The notes under the pieces: model-generated
Database searches by the model: none
The model's input: only the letters and a program-made list of their open reading frames with translations
Told to the model about the DNA's origin: nothing
Part shown: piece by piece, positions 1-12,000 of the stretch
Layout of the letters: each line of letters opens with the position of its first letter
Numbering within the stretch: position 1 is the first letter of the stretch
Position numbers and translations under genes: made by a program
DNA from: Streptomyces niphimycinicus
GTDB lineage: Bacteria; Actinomycetota; Actinomycetes; Streptomycetales; Streptomycetaceae
NCBI RefSeq assembly: GCF_018883605.1
Contig: NZ_JAHLEM010000072.1
Location: 1-38,478, forward strand
Length of the DNA: 38,478 nucleotides
Direction: 5' to 3'

Positions 1-3000
1 GGGGCCGCCGACGGACCCGTGGCGCCCGAGGCGCCGATCCCGCCCGCGCCGCGCGACCGTCCGCTGCCGCTGTCCGCCGCCCAGCGGCGGCTGTGGTTCC
101 TGGACGATCTGACCTCCGGCGGCACCGAGTACAACACCGGGGCCGGGCTGCGGCTCGACGGCCCGCTGGAGGCGGCGGCGCTGCGCCGGGCGCTGGACCG
201 GCTCGCCGCCCGCCATGACGCCCTGCGCACCACCTTCGCCACCGTGGACGGGCACGGGGTGCAGCAGGTGGCCGCGCACGGGACCGTACCGCTGGACCGG
301 GTCGACCTCGGCGGGCATCCGCCGCGGGAGCGCGCCGAGGCGCTCGAACACACCCTGACCGGCGAGCTGAACCGCCCCTACGACCTGCGACAGGGGCCGC
401 TGACCAGGGCGCTGCTGATCCGGCTCGCCGACGAGGAGCACATCCTGCTGCTGGCGCAGCATCACATCGTCACCGACGGCTGGTCGGTCGGGGTGCTGGT
501 GCGCGAGCTGGCCGCGCTCTACGCCGCAGAGGTGTCCGGAACCGCCGCCGAACTCACCGAACCCGCCCTCCAGTACCCGGACTTCGCGGCCTGGGAGCGC
601 GGCCGTCCCGCCATCGCCCCGGACGACGCCGACCTGGAGTACTGGCGGAGCCGGCTGGCCGGGATGCAGACGCTGGAGCTGCCCACCGACCGCCCGCGCC
701 CGCCGGTGCGCACCACCGCGGGCGAGGTGCACCGCCGTGAGCTGCCCGCCGAACTGGTGGCGGGGCTGACCCGGCTCGGCAGAGAGCGGGACACCACGCT
801 GTTCACCCTGCTCGCGTCCGCCGTCGCGGTGCTGTTCTCCCGCTACTCGGGCCAGCGGGACATCGCCTTCGGTACCGTCACCGCCGGACGCCACCGCAAG
901 GAGCTGGAGTCGGTCGCCGGATTCTTCGTCAACACCCTGGTGCTGCGCGCCGATGTCGACGGGGACAGCACCGTCGAGCGGTTCCTGGACGCGATGCGCG
1001 AGACGGTGCTGGACGCCTTCAGCCATGACCGGCTGCCGTTCGAGCGGGTCGTCGAGGAGCTGGCTCCGCGCCGCGACCCCAGCCGCAATCCGCTGGTGCA
1101 GGCGCTGGTGGTGCAGCAGAGCGCCATGGTGCCCGCCCAGGAGGCGGCGGGTGTGCGGATCACCGAGCACTCCCTGCCGCGCCCGGCCGCGCGGTTCGAT
1201 CTGGTGCTGGAGTTCCTGCCCCGCGACGACGGTTCGCTGGGTCTGACCGCCGAGTTCAACTCCGATCTGTTCGACGTGGCCACCATCGAGCGGATGGCCG
1301 GGCATCTGCACCGGCTGCTGACCGCCATGGTGGCCGATCCGGGCGCCACCCTGGCCGAGTTGCGGATGCTGGCCGACGCCGAGTGGCATGCGATGCTCGA
1401 CGCCTGGAACGGGCCGGAGCAGGCCGCCATCGAGGCCACTCTGCCCGATCTCTTCGCCGCCCAGGTGGCACGGCGACCGGCCGCCACCGCCGTGACCTGC
1501 CAGGACACCGCCCTCTCCTATGACGAGGTGAACCGGCGCGCCAACCGGCTGGCGCGGCTGCTCATCGCCCGGGGCGCCGGTCCCGAGCGGCTGGTGGCCC
1601 TCGCTCTGCCCCGCTCGGCCGAGCTGGTCGTCGTCCTGCTGGCGGTGCTCAAGTCGGGCGCCGGATATCTGCCGGTGGACCCCGGCTATCCGGCCGAGCG
1701 CATCGCGTTCATGCTGGAGGACGCCGCGCCCTCGACCATCCTCACCACCACCGGAACGGCCGGCTGCCTGCCCGCGGACGCCGAACCGCTGGTGCTGGAC
1801 GACCCGGCGGTCCGCGCCGAGCTGGACGGGCTCACGGACGGCGACATCACCGACGGGGAGCGGATCCGTCCGCTGGACCCGGCCCATCCCGCGTATGTCA
1901 TCTACACCTCCGGCTCGACGGGCCGGCCCAAGGGCGTGGTGGCCACCCACCGCGGCGTGGCGGCGCTCGCGGCCTGGGCCGAGGCGGAGCTGGGCCGTGA
2001 GCGGCTGACCGATGTGGTCGCCTCGACCTCGCTCAACTTCGATGTGTCGGTCTTCGAGATCCTCTGCCCGCTGCTGGCCGGCGGCAGCGTGGAGGTGGTA
2101 CGGGATCTGCTCGCCCTCACCGATCCGGGCGGGCGGCCGCGGGCGCGGGGGCTGCTCAGCGGGGTGCCCTCGGTGTTCTCCCGGCTTCTGGGCGAGGATC
2201 CCCCGGCGGCCCGGGCCCGGACGGTCGTACTGGCGGGCGAGGCGCTGCCCGCCCAGACCGTACGGGACATCCGGGAGGCCATGCCGTCCAGCCGGATCGC
2301 CAATCTGTACGGGCCGACCGAGGCCACGGTGTACGCCACCGCCTGGTTCTGCGACGGCCGGGCGCCGTCGCAGGCCCCGCCGATCGGCAGCCCGGTCGCG
2401 GGCACCCGCGTCTATGTCCTGGACCCGACGCTCCGGCTGGTGCCGCCCGGGGTGACCGGTGAGCTGTATCTGGGCGGGCAGGGCCTGGCCCGGGGCTATC
2501 TGCGGCGGCCCGGGCTGACCGCCCACCGCTTTCTCGCGGACCCCTTCGGGCGGCCCGGCAGCCGGATGTACCGCACCGGGGACCTGGTCCGCTGGAACAG
2601 CGAGGGCCGGCTGGAGTACCTGGGCCGGGCCGATGACCAGGTGAAGATCCGCGGCTTCCGGATCGAGCTGGGCGAGGTGGAGACGGCGCTGCTGCGCCAC
2701 CCCGACATCGCCGAGGCCGCCGCCGTCGCGAGGGAGACGGACGGGCATACGCGGCTGATCGCGTATGTGGTGGCCGCCACGGGCGCGGCGCCGGACCCGG
2801 CGGGGCTGCGGCGCTTCCTGCGGCGTTCGCTGCCCGACTACATGGTGCCCGCCTCGGTCGTCGTCCTGGAGCGGATGCCCCTGAGCCCGGGCGGCAAGCT
2901 GGACCGCGGCCGGCTCCCCGAACCGGACTGGGCCAAGGCCGCGGCACCGGGCTATGTGGCGCCCCGCACCGCCACCGAGCGGACCCTGGCGGCGGTCTGG

Positions 3001-6000
3001 GCCCGGGTCCTGCGGGTGGAGCGCGTGGGCGTGGAGGACAACTTCTTCTCCCTCGGCGGCGATTCGATCCTCAGCATCCAACTGGTCTCCCAGGCGCGGC
3101 AGGCCGGGCTCGCCGTCACCTCGCGCGATGTCTACCGCCACCAGACGGTCGCCGCGCTGGCCCTGCATCTGGACACCACCACGGCCCCGGCCGGGCCGCC
3201 CGGCTCCGACGGGGACGAGACGGCCACCGGGGAGCTGCCGCTGACCCCCATTCAGCACTGGCTGTTCACCACCGACCCCGAGCGGGCCGGCCACTTCAAC
3301 CAGACCATCTCCCTGGTGCTGCCCGAGGACCTGGACGAGGACGCGCTGCGGCACGCCGTGGACGCGCTGGTGGCACACCATGACGCGCTGCGCTCCCGGT
3401 TCCACCGCCGGGACGGCGGCTGGCACCAGCGGATCGAGGGCGCGGCGGCCGTCCGCGTACCGCTGACCACCACCGGCGGCGCGCGTCTGGGCCGCTTCGA
3501 CCTGGCCGGGGAACCGCTGCTGCGCGCGGTGCTCGACCGGGACGCCGGGCCGCGTCCGGTCCTCCATCTCACCGTCCACCACGCGGTGGTGGACGGGGTG
3601 TCCTGGCGGGTCCTCCTGGAGGATCTCGACAGCGCCTACCGGCGGGCGGCCCGGGACGAGGGGGCCGGGCTGCCCGCGAAGTCCTCCCCGCTGCGCCGCT
3701 GGGCGCAGCGGCTCACCGCCCATGCGGCCGAGGGCGGGTTCGCCGACGAGGAGGCGTACTGGTCCGGCCTGGCCGGGGCCTGCGACGCCTCGCTGCCGAT
3801 GGACCTGACTGGAGCGGAGGGGCCGAACACCTATGCCTCGGCCCGGTCGGTCACCGTCCGGCTCGGCCCGGAGGAGACCGCCGCACTGCTCCAGACGCTG
3901 CCCGAGGTCTACCGGACGCAGGTCAACGATGTGCTGCTGAGCGCGCTGACCCGGGTGCTGCACCGGTGGACCGGGCGCGCCCGGGTGCCGGTGGACGTGG
4001 AGGGCCACGGCCGCGAGGAGCTCTTCGCGGACCTGGATCTGTCCCGTACGGTCGGCTGGTTCACCACCCGCTTCCCGGTGGCGCTCGACCTCCCGGAGGG
4101 CGGCTGGGGCGAGGTCCTCAAGTCCGTCAAGGAGCAGATGCGGGCCGTGCCACGGCGTGGTCTGGGCTACGGCGTGCGGCGCCATCTGCTCGATGGCGAG
4201 GGCCTTCCCGACGGACCCACCGCCGGGATCAGCTTCAACTACCTCGGCCGGTTCGAGGCGCCGGGCGGTGCCGACGGGCTCTTCCGCGGTCTCCACCGGG
4301 AACTGGCCCTGGACGCCGACCCGGACTCGCGGCGCCCGCATCCGCTGGAGGTGGTGGGCCGGGTCGAGGGCGACGACCTGGAGTTCACCTGGTTCTACTC
4401 GGGGAATCTGCACCGGGAGGAGACGGTCGCCCGGCTCGCCGAGGAGTTCCGCGCGGCGCTGTGCGAGATCGCCCGGCACGGCAGCGCGCCCGGCGCGGGC
4501 GGCCGCACCCCGTCCGACTTCCCGCTCGCCACCCTCGACCAGGTGGCCGTGGACCGGCTGGCGGGGAACGGCGGCACGGTGGAGGACATCTACCCGCTCA
4601 CCCCCACCCAGGCGGGCATGCTGTTCCACGGCCTGGCCCAGGACGACCGGCGCGCCTACTTCCAGCAGTTGAGCTTCGTCCTCGACGGGGTGCCCGATCC
4701 GGCGGCGCTGGCCGCGGCCTGGCAGCAGGTCGCCGACCGTACGCAGGTGTTGCGCGCCCGCGTGGTGTGGGAGGGAGTGCCGGAGCCGGTCCAGGTGGTG
4801 GAGCGCGGGGTGCGGATCCCGGTCACCCTGCTCGACTGGCGTCATCTGTCCGGACCGGACGAGCGCCGGGAGGAGCTGCGCAGGTTTCTCGCCGAGGACC
4901 GGGAGCGCGGTCTCGACCTGGCCGCCGCCCCGCTGACGCGGCTGGCGCTGGCCCGGCTGTCGGCCACCGAGGTCCAGGTGGTGTGGACGTTCCACCATCT
5001 GATCCTGGACGGCTGGAGCCTCTTCCAGGTGCTCTCGGATGTCTTCCACTGCCATGCGCGGGCGCGTGCCGGGGCGTTTGGCGCGGCGCCGGCCACCGGT
5101 CTGCCCGGCCGCCGTCCGTTCAGCGACTATGTGGCGTGGCTGCGGGAGCGCGACGGGGCGGCGGCCGAGGAGCACTGGCGGGCCCGGCTCGGCGACCTCA
5201 CGGAGTCCACCCCGCTGCCGTACGACCGGGAGCCCACCGAGAGCCATCACGCCGAGTCCACCGCGGACATCCGGCTCACCCTGCCCGCCGCCACCACCGG
5301 ACGGCTTCAGGAGCTGGCCCGGGGCGAGGGGCTCACCCTGAACACCGTGGTGCAGGGCGCCTGGGCGCTGCTGCTGGCCCGGCAGTCCGGGCACGAGGAC
5401 GTCGTCTTCGGGACCACGGTGTCCGGGCGGCCGCCGGAGCTGCCGGGCGTGGAGACGATGAACGGGCTGTTCATCACCACCGTGCCGACCCGCCTCACGG
5501 TGCCGGCCGGCTCCACCCTGCTGTCCTGGCTGAGCGCGGTGCAAGCCGGGCAGACCGAGGACCGGCGGTTCGACTTCGCACCGCTCACCCGGCTGCGGTC
5601 CTGGACCGGTCTGCCCGAGCGGGTGAACCTCTTCGACTCCATCGTGGTCTTCGAGAACTATCCGCTCGGCGACGACCTCGCCGCCGCCCATGGCCTCGCC
5701 CTGCGCGAGCTGGAGGGCGTGGAGACCACCAACTACCCGCTGTCGCTGGTGGTCTACCCCGGCGCCGAGCTGACGCTGCGGCTCGGCTATGACCCGGCGC
5801 TGTTCGATACGGCCACCGCCCGGCGGCTGGCGGAGTATCTGACGGTGCTGCTGACGGCCATGGCCGACGGCCCGGACCGGGCGCCCGAACGCCTTCCGAT
5901 GCTCACCTCCATGCGGCGCCACCAGGTGCTCCGGGAGTGGAACGACACCGCGGTCCCGCTGCCCGAGTCCACGGTGGCCGGGCTCTTCGCCGACCGGGTG

Positions 6001-9000
6001 CGGAGTGCGCCGGACGCGACGGCCCTGGACGGCGCGGCGGGCCCGGTGAGCTACCGGGAGCTGGACGCCCGCGCCAACCGGCTGGCCCACCGGCTGATCG
6101 GCCACGGAGTCGGCCCGGAGCGTCCGGTGGCCGTCCTGATGGACCGGTCGGTGGAGCTGGTGGTGGCGCTGCTGGCGGTCGTCAAGGCGGGCGGGGTGTA
6201 CGTGCCGCTGGACACCCGGGCCCCCGAGGACCGGCTGCGGAGCGTGCTGGCGGAGGCCGGCGCCGAGCTGCTGCTGACCGACCGCGCCTGGGAGCGCACG
6301 GCGGCGGACATCACGGACGGCGGGCGGACCCTGGTCGTGGAGTCCGGCGAGGGCGCCGACGGCCCGTCCGAGCCGCCGAGCGTGGTGCTCTCCCCCGACA
6401 ACGCCCTGTATCTGATGTTCACTTCGGGCTCCACCGGGCGGCCCAAGGGGGTGGCGGTGCGCCACCGCGATGTGACCGCCCTCGTCGCGGACCGCGCCTT
6501 CGCGGGCCACGACCGGGTGCTGGTGCACTCGCCCCAGGCGTTCGACGCCTCGACATACGAGCTGTGGGTGCCGCTGCTGCGCGGCGGCCGGGCCGTGCTG
6601 GCGCCCGCCGGGGACGTGGACGCGGACACCGTGCGGCGGGCCGTCGCGGAGCACGGGGTGAGCTGTCTGTGGCTGACCGCCGGGCTGTTCCGGCTGGTGG
6701 CACAGGAGGCGCCGGAGGCGCTGCGCGGCGCCCGGGAGGTGTGGACCGGCGGTGAGGCGGTGCCCTCCGGGGCGGTGCGCCGGGTGCTCGCGGCCTGCCC
6801 GGAGCTGACCGTGGTGGACGGTTACGGGCCCACCGAGACCACGACCTTCGCCACCCGGCGCCCGTTCCGCGCCGAGGAGGCGCTGCCACGCTCGCTGCCC
6901 ATCGGACGGCCGCTGGACAACACCCGGGCGTACGTCCTCGATGGCGCCCTTCAGCCGCAACCCCCGGGCATTCCGGGGGAGTTGTACATCGCGGGCGCCG
7001 GGGTGGCCCGTGGCTACCACGGCCGTCCCGGCGCCACCGCCGAGCGGTATGTGGCCGATCCGTTCGGGCCGCCCGGGTCCCGGATGTACCGCACCGGGGA
7101 CATCGTGGCCTGGACCGACGACGGTGAACTGCGCTTCCAGGGCCGCGCCGACGACCAGCTCAAGGTCCGCGGCTTCCGCATCGAGCCGGGGGAGATCGAG
7201 GCCGCGCTGGCCCGCCACGAGGCCGTGGCGCAGGCGGTCGTCGCGCTCGCCCGCGTGGGCGACCGTACGCTGCTGACCGGCTATGCGGTGCCGGTCCACG
7301 GTAGCGAGGTGCCCGGCGCCGGGGAGCTGCGCGCCTTCCTGGGCGGCCTGCTGCCCGACTACATGGTGCCCTCGGCCTTCGTCACCCTCGACGCGCTGCC
7401 GCTGACCCGCAACGGCAAGGTGGACCGCCGCAAGCTGCCCTCGCCCGACCCGGACGCGGCCGGAACGGCGGGATATGTGGCGCCCCGTACCGACACCGAG
7501 CGGACCCTCGCCGAGATCTGGGGCACCCTGCTGGGCCGGGAGCGGGTCGGCGCCGAGGACAACTTCTTCCATCTGGGCGGGGATTCGATCCTCAGCATCC
7601 AGGTGGCCTCCCGCGCCCGGCAGGCGGGGCTGACCCTCACCCCCCGGGAGCTGTTCCGGCACCCCACGATCGCCTCGCTCGCCACCGTCACCACCCCGAC
7701 CGCGGCACCCGCGGCCGACACCGGGCCGGTGACCGGCGAGGTGCCGCTCACCCCGATCCAGCACTGGTTCTTCGGGATGCGGACCGCCCGGCCGGGTCAC
7801 TTCAACCAGTCCGTGGTCGTCGAACTCCAGCGGGATCCGGACCTCCCCGCGCTGCGCGCGGCGCTCGACGCACTGCTGGTCCACCATGACGCGCTGCGCA
7901 TGCGGTTCGAGCCCGGGGCCGATGGAAGCCCCCGCCAGTACTGCCCACCGCCGGAGCCGACGAGCCCCGCGCTCTTACGGGAGGACGACCTGTCGGGGCT
8001 CGGCACGCCGGAGCGGCGGGCCGCCGAGGACGCGGCGATGGCGGAGGCACAGGCCGGATTCGACCTGGCGCGGGGACCGCTGCTGGCCGCGCGGCTGTTC
8101 CAGCACGGAGCCGGGCAGCGGCCGACGCTCTTCCTGACCGCCCACCACCTGGTGGTCGACGGCGTCTCCTGGCGGGTGCTGCTGGAGGATCTGAACACCG
8201 CGTACCAGCAACTGCTCACGGGCGGGCGGGCCGACCTCGGCCCGCGCACCACCTCCGTGCGGGACTGGTCCCACAAGCTGACCGAACACACCGCGACCGG
8301 CGGTTTCGACGCCGAACTCCCCCACTGGCAGGCGGTGTCCGCGCAGTGCGCGGCCGGGCTGCCCGTGGACGGCGAGGGCGACAACACGGTGGCGTCCATG
8401 GCCCAGGTCACCGTCCGGCTGGACCGGGAGCGCACCGACGCGCTGTTGCGGCAGGTCCCCGAGGTCTACCGCACCCGCGTGGACGATGTGCTGCTCGCGG
8501 CGCTGGGCCGGGTGCTCGGCGACTGGACCGGACGGCGCCGGATCGCCGTGGACCTGGAGGGCCACGGCCGGGAGGAGCATCTGCTGGACGGGGTGGACCT
8601 GTCCCGCACCGTCGGCTGGTTCACCAGCCTGTATCCGGTCGCCCTGGACCTTGCCGAGGGCGGCTGGGGCGAGACGCTCAAGTCCGTCAAGGAGCAACTG
8701 CGAGCCGTTCCCTCGCACGGCGTCGGCTACGGCGCACTGCGCCATCTCGACCCCGCCTCGGGGCTCCGGGGCGCGGCCGGGCCCGGCATCAGCTTCAACT
8801 ACCTCGGGCAGTTCGACTGGTCGGCCAAGGCCGAGGACACCGGGGACACCGGGGACACCGGTCTCGTCCGCACCGTACGCGACGGTCTGGGCGGCGATGC
8901 CGCGCCCGACACGGTCCGGGCCCATCTGCTGGACGTCGTGGGCCGGGTGGAGCGCCGGTGCCTGGAGATCACCTGGTACTACGGCTCGGGCACGCACTCC

Positions 9001-12000
9001 GAGGAGACGGTGGCCGGGCTGGCGCGGGGGATGCTGCGCGCGCTGGAGGAGATCATCGGCCACTGCGCCGACCCCGCGGCGGGCGGCCGGACCCCGTCCG
9101 ACTTCCCGCTGGCCCGGCTGGACCAGGCCGCGGTGGACCGGATCGCCGCCGACGGCCGGGCGGTGGAGGACATCTATCCGCTGACCCCGACGCAGGCCGG
9201 GATGCTGTTCCACGGGCTGATGGATCCGGCGTCGGACACCTATGTCAACCAGGTCCAGCTCACGCTGACCGGGGCGCGCGATCCGCAGGCGCTGGGCACC
9301 GCGTGGCGGCACACGGTGGACGCCAATCCGATTCTGCGCACCCATCTGGTGTGGGCGCAGACCCCGGAGCCGCTCCAGGTCGTGACGCGCGGCGCGGCGC
9401 TCCGCATCGTCCACCACGACTGGACGAAGCGGCCTGAGGAGTGGCGCGAGGCCGAGCTGCTCCGCATGCTCGCCGAGGACCGGGCCGAGGGGATCGACCT
9501 GGCCACGGCGCCGCTGATGCGGCTGGTGCTGATCCGGCTGTCCGCCGACGAGGTCCGGATCGTCTGGACCTTCCACCATGTGCTGCTCGACGGCTGGAGC
9601 GCGGCACAGGTCTTCGACGAGGTCTGCGAGCGGTATGCGGCGCTCACCTCGGGCCGGGCGCCCGTGGTGCCCGCCCGCCGGCCGTTCCGCGAGTACCTGA
9701 GCTGGCTCGGCGAGCAGGACCGGGCGGAGGCCGAGCGGTACTGGCGTACGGCGCTCGCGGGGTTCGCCTCGCCCACCGAACTGCCGCGCGACCGGCCCGT
9801 GTCGGAGGCGCACCGCACCGCCTCGTCGGGCTCGCACCGGGTCAGCCTCGGCGCCGAGGAGTCCGCCCTGCTCCGTATCACGGCGCAGCGGGGCGGGCTG
9901 ACCATGAACACGGTGGTGCAGGGGGCCTGGGCGCTGCTGCTGTCCCGGTACAGCGGGGCCGAGGACCTGTGCTTCGGCACCACCGTCTCGGGGCGGCCGG
10001 CCGCGCTGCCGGGGGTCGAGTCCATGGTCGGGGTGTTCATCAACACCATCCCCACCCGGGTCCGGGTGGCGGGGCGGAGCAGGCTGCTGGACTGGCTGCG
10101 GGAGCTCCAGTCGGCGCAGTCGGAGGCCCGGCTCTTCGAGTCGGTGTCGCTGGCCCAGTTGGGAAGCTGGAGCGAGGTGCCCGGCGGGGTGAGCCTCTTC
10201 GACTCCATCGTGGTCTTCGAGAACTACCCGTTCGACAGCGAGGCCATCACGGCCCACGGCCTGGGCATCCGGCAGGAGCGGGATGTGGAGCCCACCAACT
10301 TCGCGCTCAGCGTCGTGGTGGCGCCCGAGGAGCGGCTGTCGATCTCACTGGACTACGACCCCGCCGCCTTCGACGCCCCGACGATCGAGCGGCTGGGAGC
10401 GTGTCTGCGCACGCTGCTGGAGGAGATGGCGGCCGATCCGGAGCGCCGGCTGGACGACCTGCCGATGATCGGCGAGGGCGAGACGCGCGGGATCCTCGAC
10501 CGGTTCAGCGGCCCGGTCGCCGCCGCGCCGCACGCGGTGCTGCCCGCGCTCTTCGAGGCGCGGGCGGCCCGTACCCCGGACGCGGTGGCGGTGATGGGCG
10601 ACGGCGGACGGCTGACCTACCGGGAGCTGAACGAGCGCGCCAACCGGCTCGCCCGGCTGCTGATCGCCTCGGGCGCCGGACCGGAACGGTTCGTGGCGCT
10701 CGCGCTGCCGCGCACCCCGGAGCTGGTGGTGGCCGTGCTGGCGGTGCTCAAGAGCGGGGCGGCCTATCTTCCGGTCGACCCGGCGTATCCGGCGGAGCGG
10801 ATCGCCTTCATGCTCGGCGACATCGCCCCGGACACGGTGCTGACCACCGGGGACGTGGCGGACCGCATCCCCGCCGGGGCGGGCGGCCGGATCCTGCTGG
10901 ACGACCCGGAGTTCGACCGGCGGCTGGCCGAGTTGCCCGCGCGCGACATCGGTGACGCCGAGCGGCGCCGCCCGCTGGACCCCGGCCATCCGGCGTACGC
11001 CATCCACACCTCGGGGTCGACCGGTACGCCCAAGGGCGTCGTGGTCGCCCATGCGAGCGTGGCCGCGCTGGCCGCGTGGGCGCGGGAGGAGTTCGGCGCC
11101 CGGGGGCTCTCCCATGTGGTGGCCTCGACCTCGCTCAACTTCGATGTGTCGGTCTTCGAGATCCTCTGCCCGCTGCTGGCCGGCGGCGCCGTCGAGATCG
11201 TGCGCGATCTGCTCACCCTGGCCGAGCGGACGGAAGCCTGGACGGCGAGCCTGATCAGCGCCGTGCCCTCGGCGCTCGGGCAGGTGCTCGGCAAGGGGTC
11301 GGTCTCGGTGACGGCCGACACCGTGGTGCTGGCGGGCGAGGGGCTCGCCGCCCGCACCGTCCAGGAGGTCCGGGCGGCCATCCCCGGCTGCCGGGTGGCG
11401 AACATCTACGGGCCCACCGAGGCCACCGTCTATGCCACCGCCTGGACCTGCGACCCCGCCGATCCCGACCGCACGCCGCCCATCGGCGCGCCGGTCGCAG
11501 CCACCCGGGCCTACGCCCTGGACGCGCGGCTGCGGCCGGTGCCGGTCGGTGTGCCGGGCGAGCTGTATCTGGCGGGTCCGGGCCTGGCCCGCGGGTACTT
11601 CGGCCGGCCGGGGCTGACCGCGCAGCGGTTCACGGCCGATCCGTTCGGTCCGGCGGGCGGCCGGATGTACCGCACCGGCGACCTGGTCCGCTGGGACGAG
11701 CGGGGGCAACTGGAGTACCTCGGCAGAACGGACGACCAGGTCAAGGTGCGTGGCTTCCGGATCGAACTGGGCGAGGTCGAGGCCGCGCTGGCGCGCCACC
11801 CCGATGTCGCCGAGGCGGCCGCGGCCGTCGTCGACACCGGCGGTCACAAGCGGCTGGCGGGCTATGTGGTCCAGGTCCCCGGCGCCCCGCCGGTCGACTC
11901 GGCCGCGATCCGCGCCTTCCTCACCACGAGCCTGCCGGACCATATGGTCCCCTCGGCCATGGTCGTCCTGGACCGGCTGCCGCTGGGGTCCAGCGGCAAG

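Larger units (their letters stand above)
4498..9081 (+). other. NRPS module 2: C(D-donor)-A-T-E, code DAYWWGGTFK, D-Val
   Basis: Starts with the E-to-C linker [11 protein letters not shown]. The C domain has the [10 protein letters not shown] entry typical of domains that follow an E domain (4582 on) and HHLILDG at 4993-5013. A domain: FTSGSTG loop 6418-6450, FDASTYELW 6541-6567, DGYGPTE 6817-6837, NGKVDR 7411-7428. The pocket code DAYWWGGTFK is a recognised actinobacterial valine code, close to the classic DAFWIGGTFK, and is identical to that of module 8. The carrier serine codon is at 7585. The E domain has HHLVVDG at 8143-8163 and EGHGRE, so D-Val is expected. The E domain contains the TTA codon at 7975 and a 9-nt tandem repeat at 8836-8862. 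Confidence 0.92.

Noticed and set aside
19..21. GTG at 19 as the true start of the first NRPS
   Set aside because: No Shine-Dalgarno sequence before it, the frame is open to the window edge, and the local sequence looks like an inter-module linker.
1441..2960. Assigning A1 and A3 firmly to piperazate or to alanine
   Set aside because: Only part of the code agrees in either case, the comparison is from memory, and no precursor genes are visible.
3226..4500. Dual condensation/epimerisation domains instead of separate C and E
   Set aside because: Each E-type domain has the VDGVSW and EGHGRE features of a stand-alone E and is followed by its own complete C domain.
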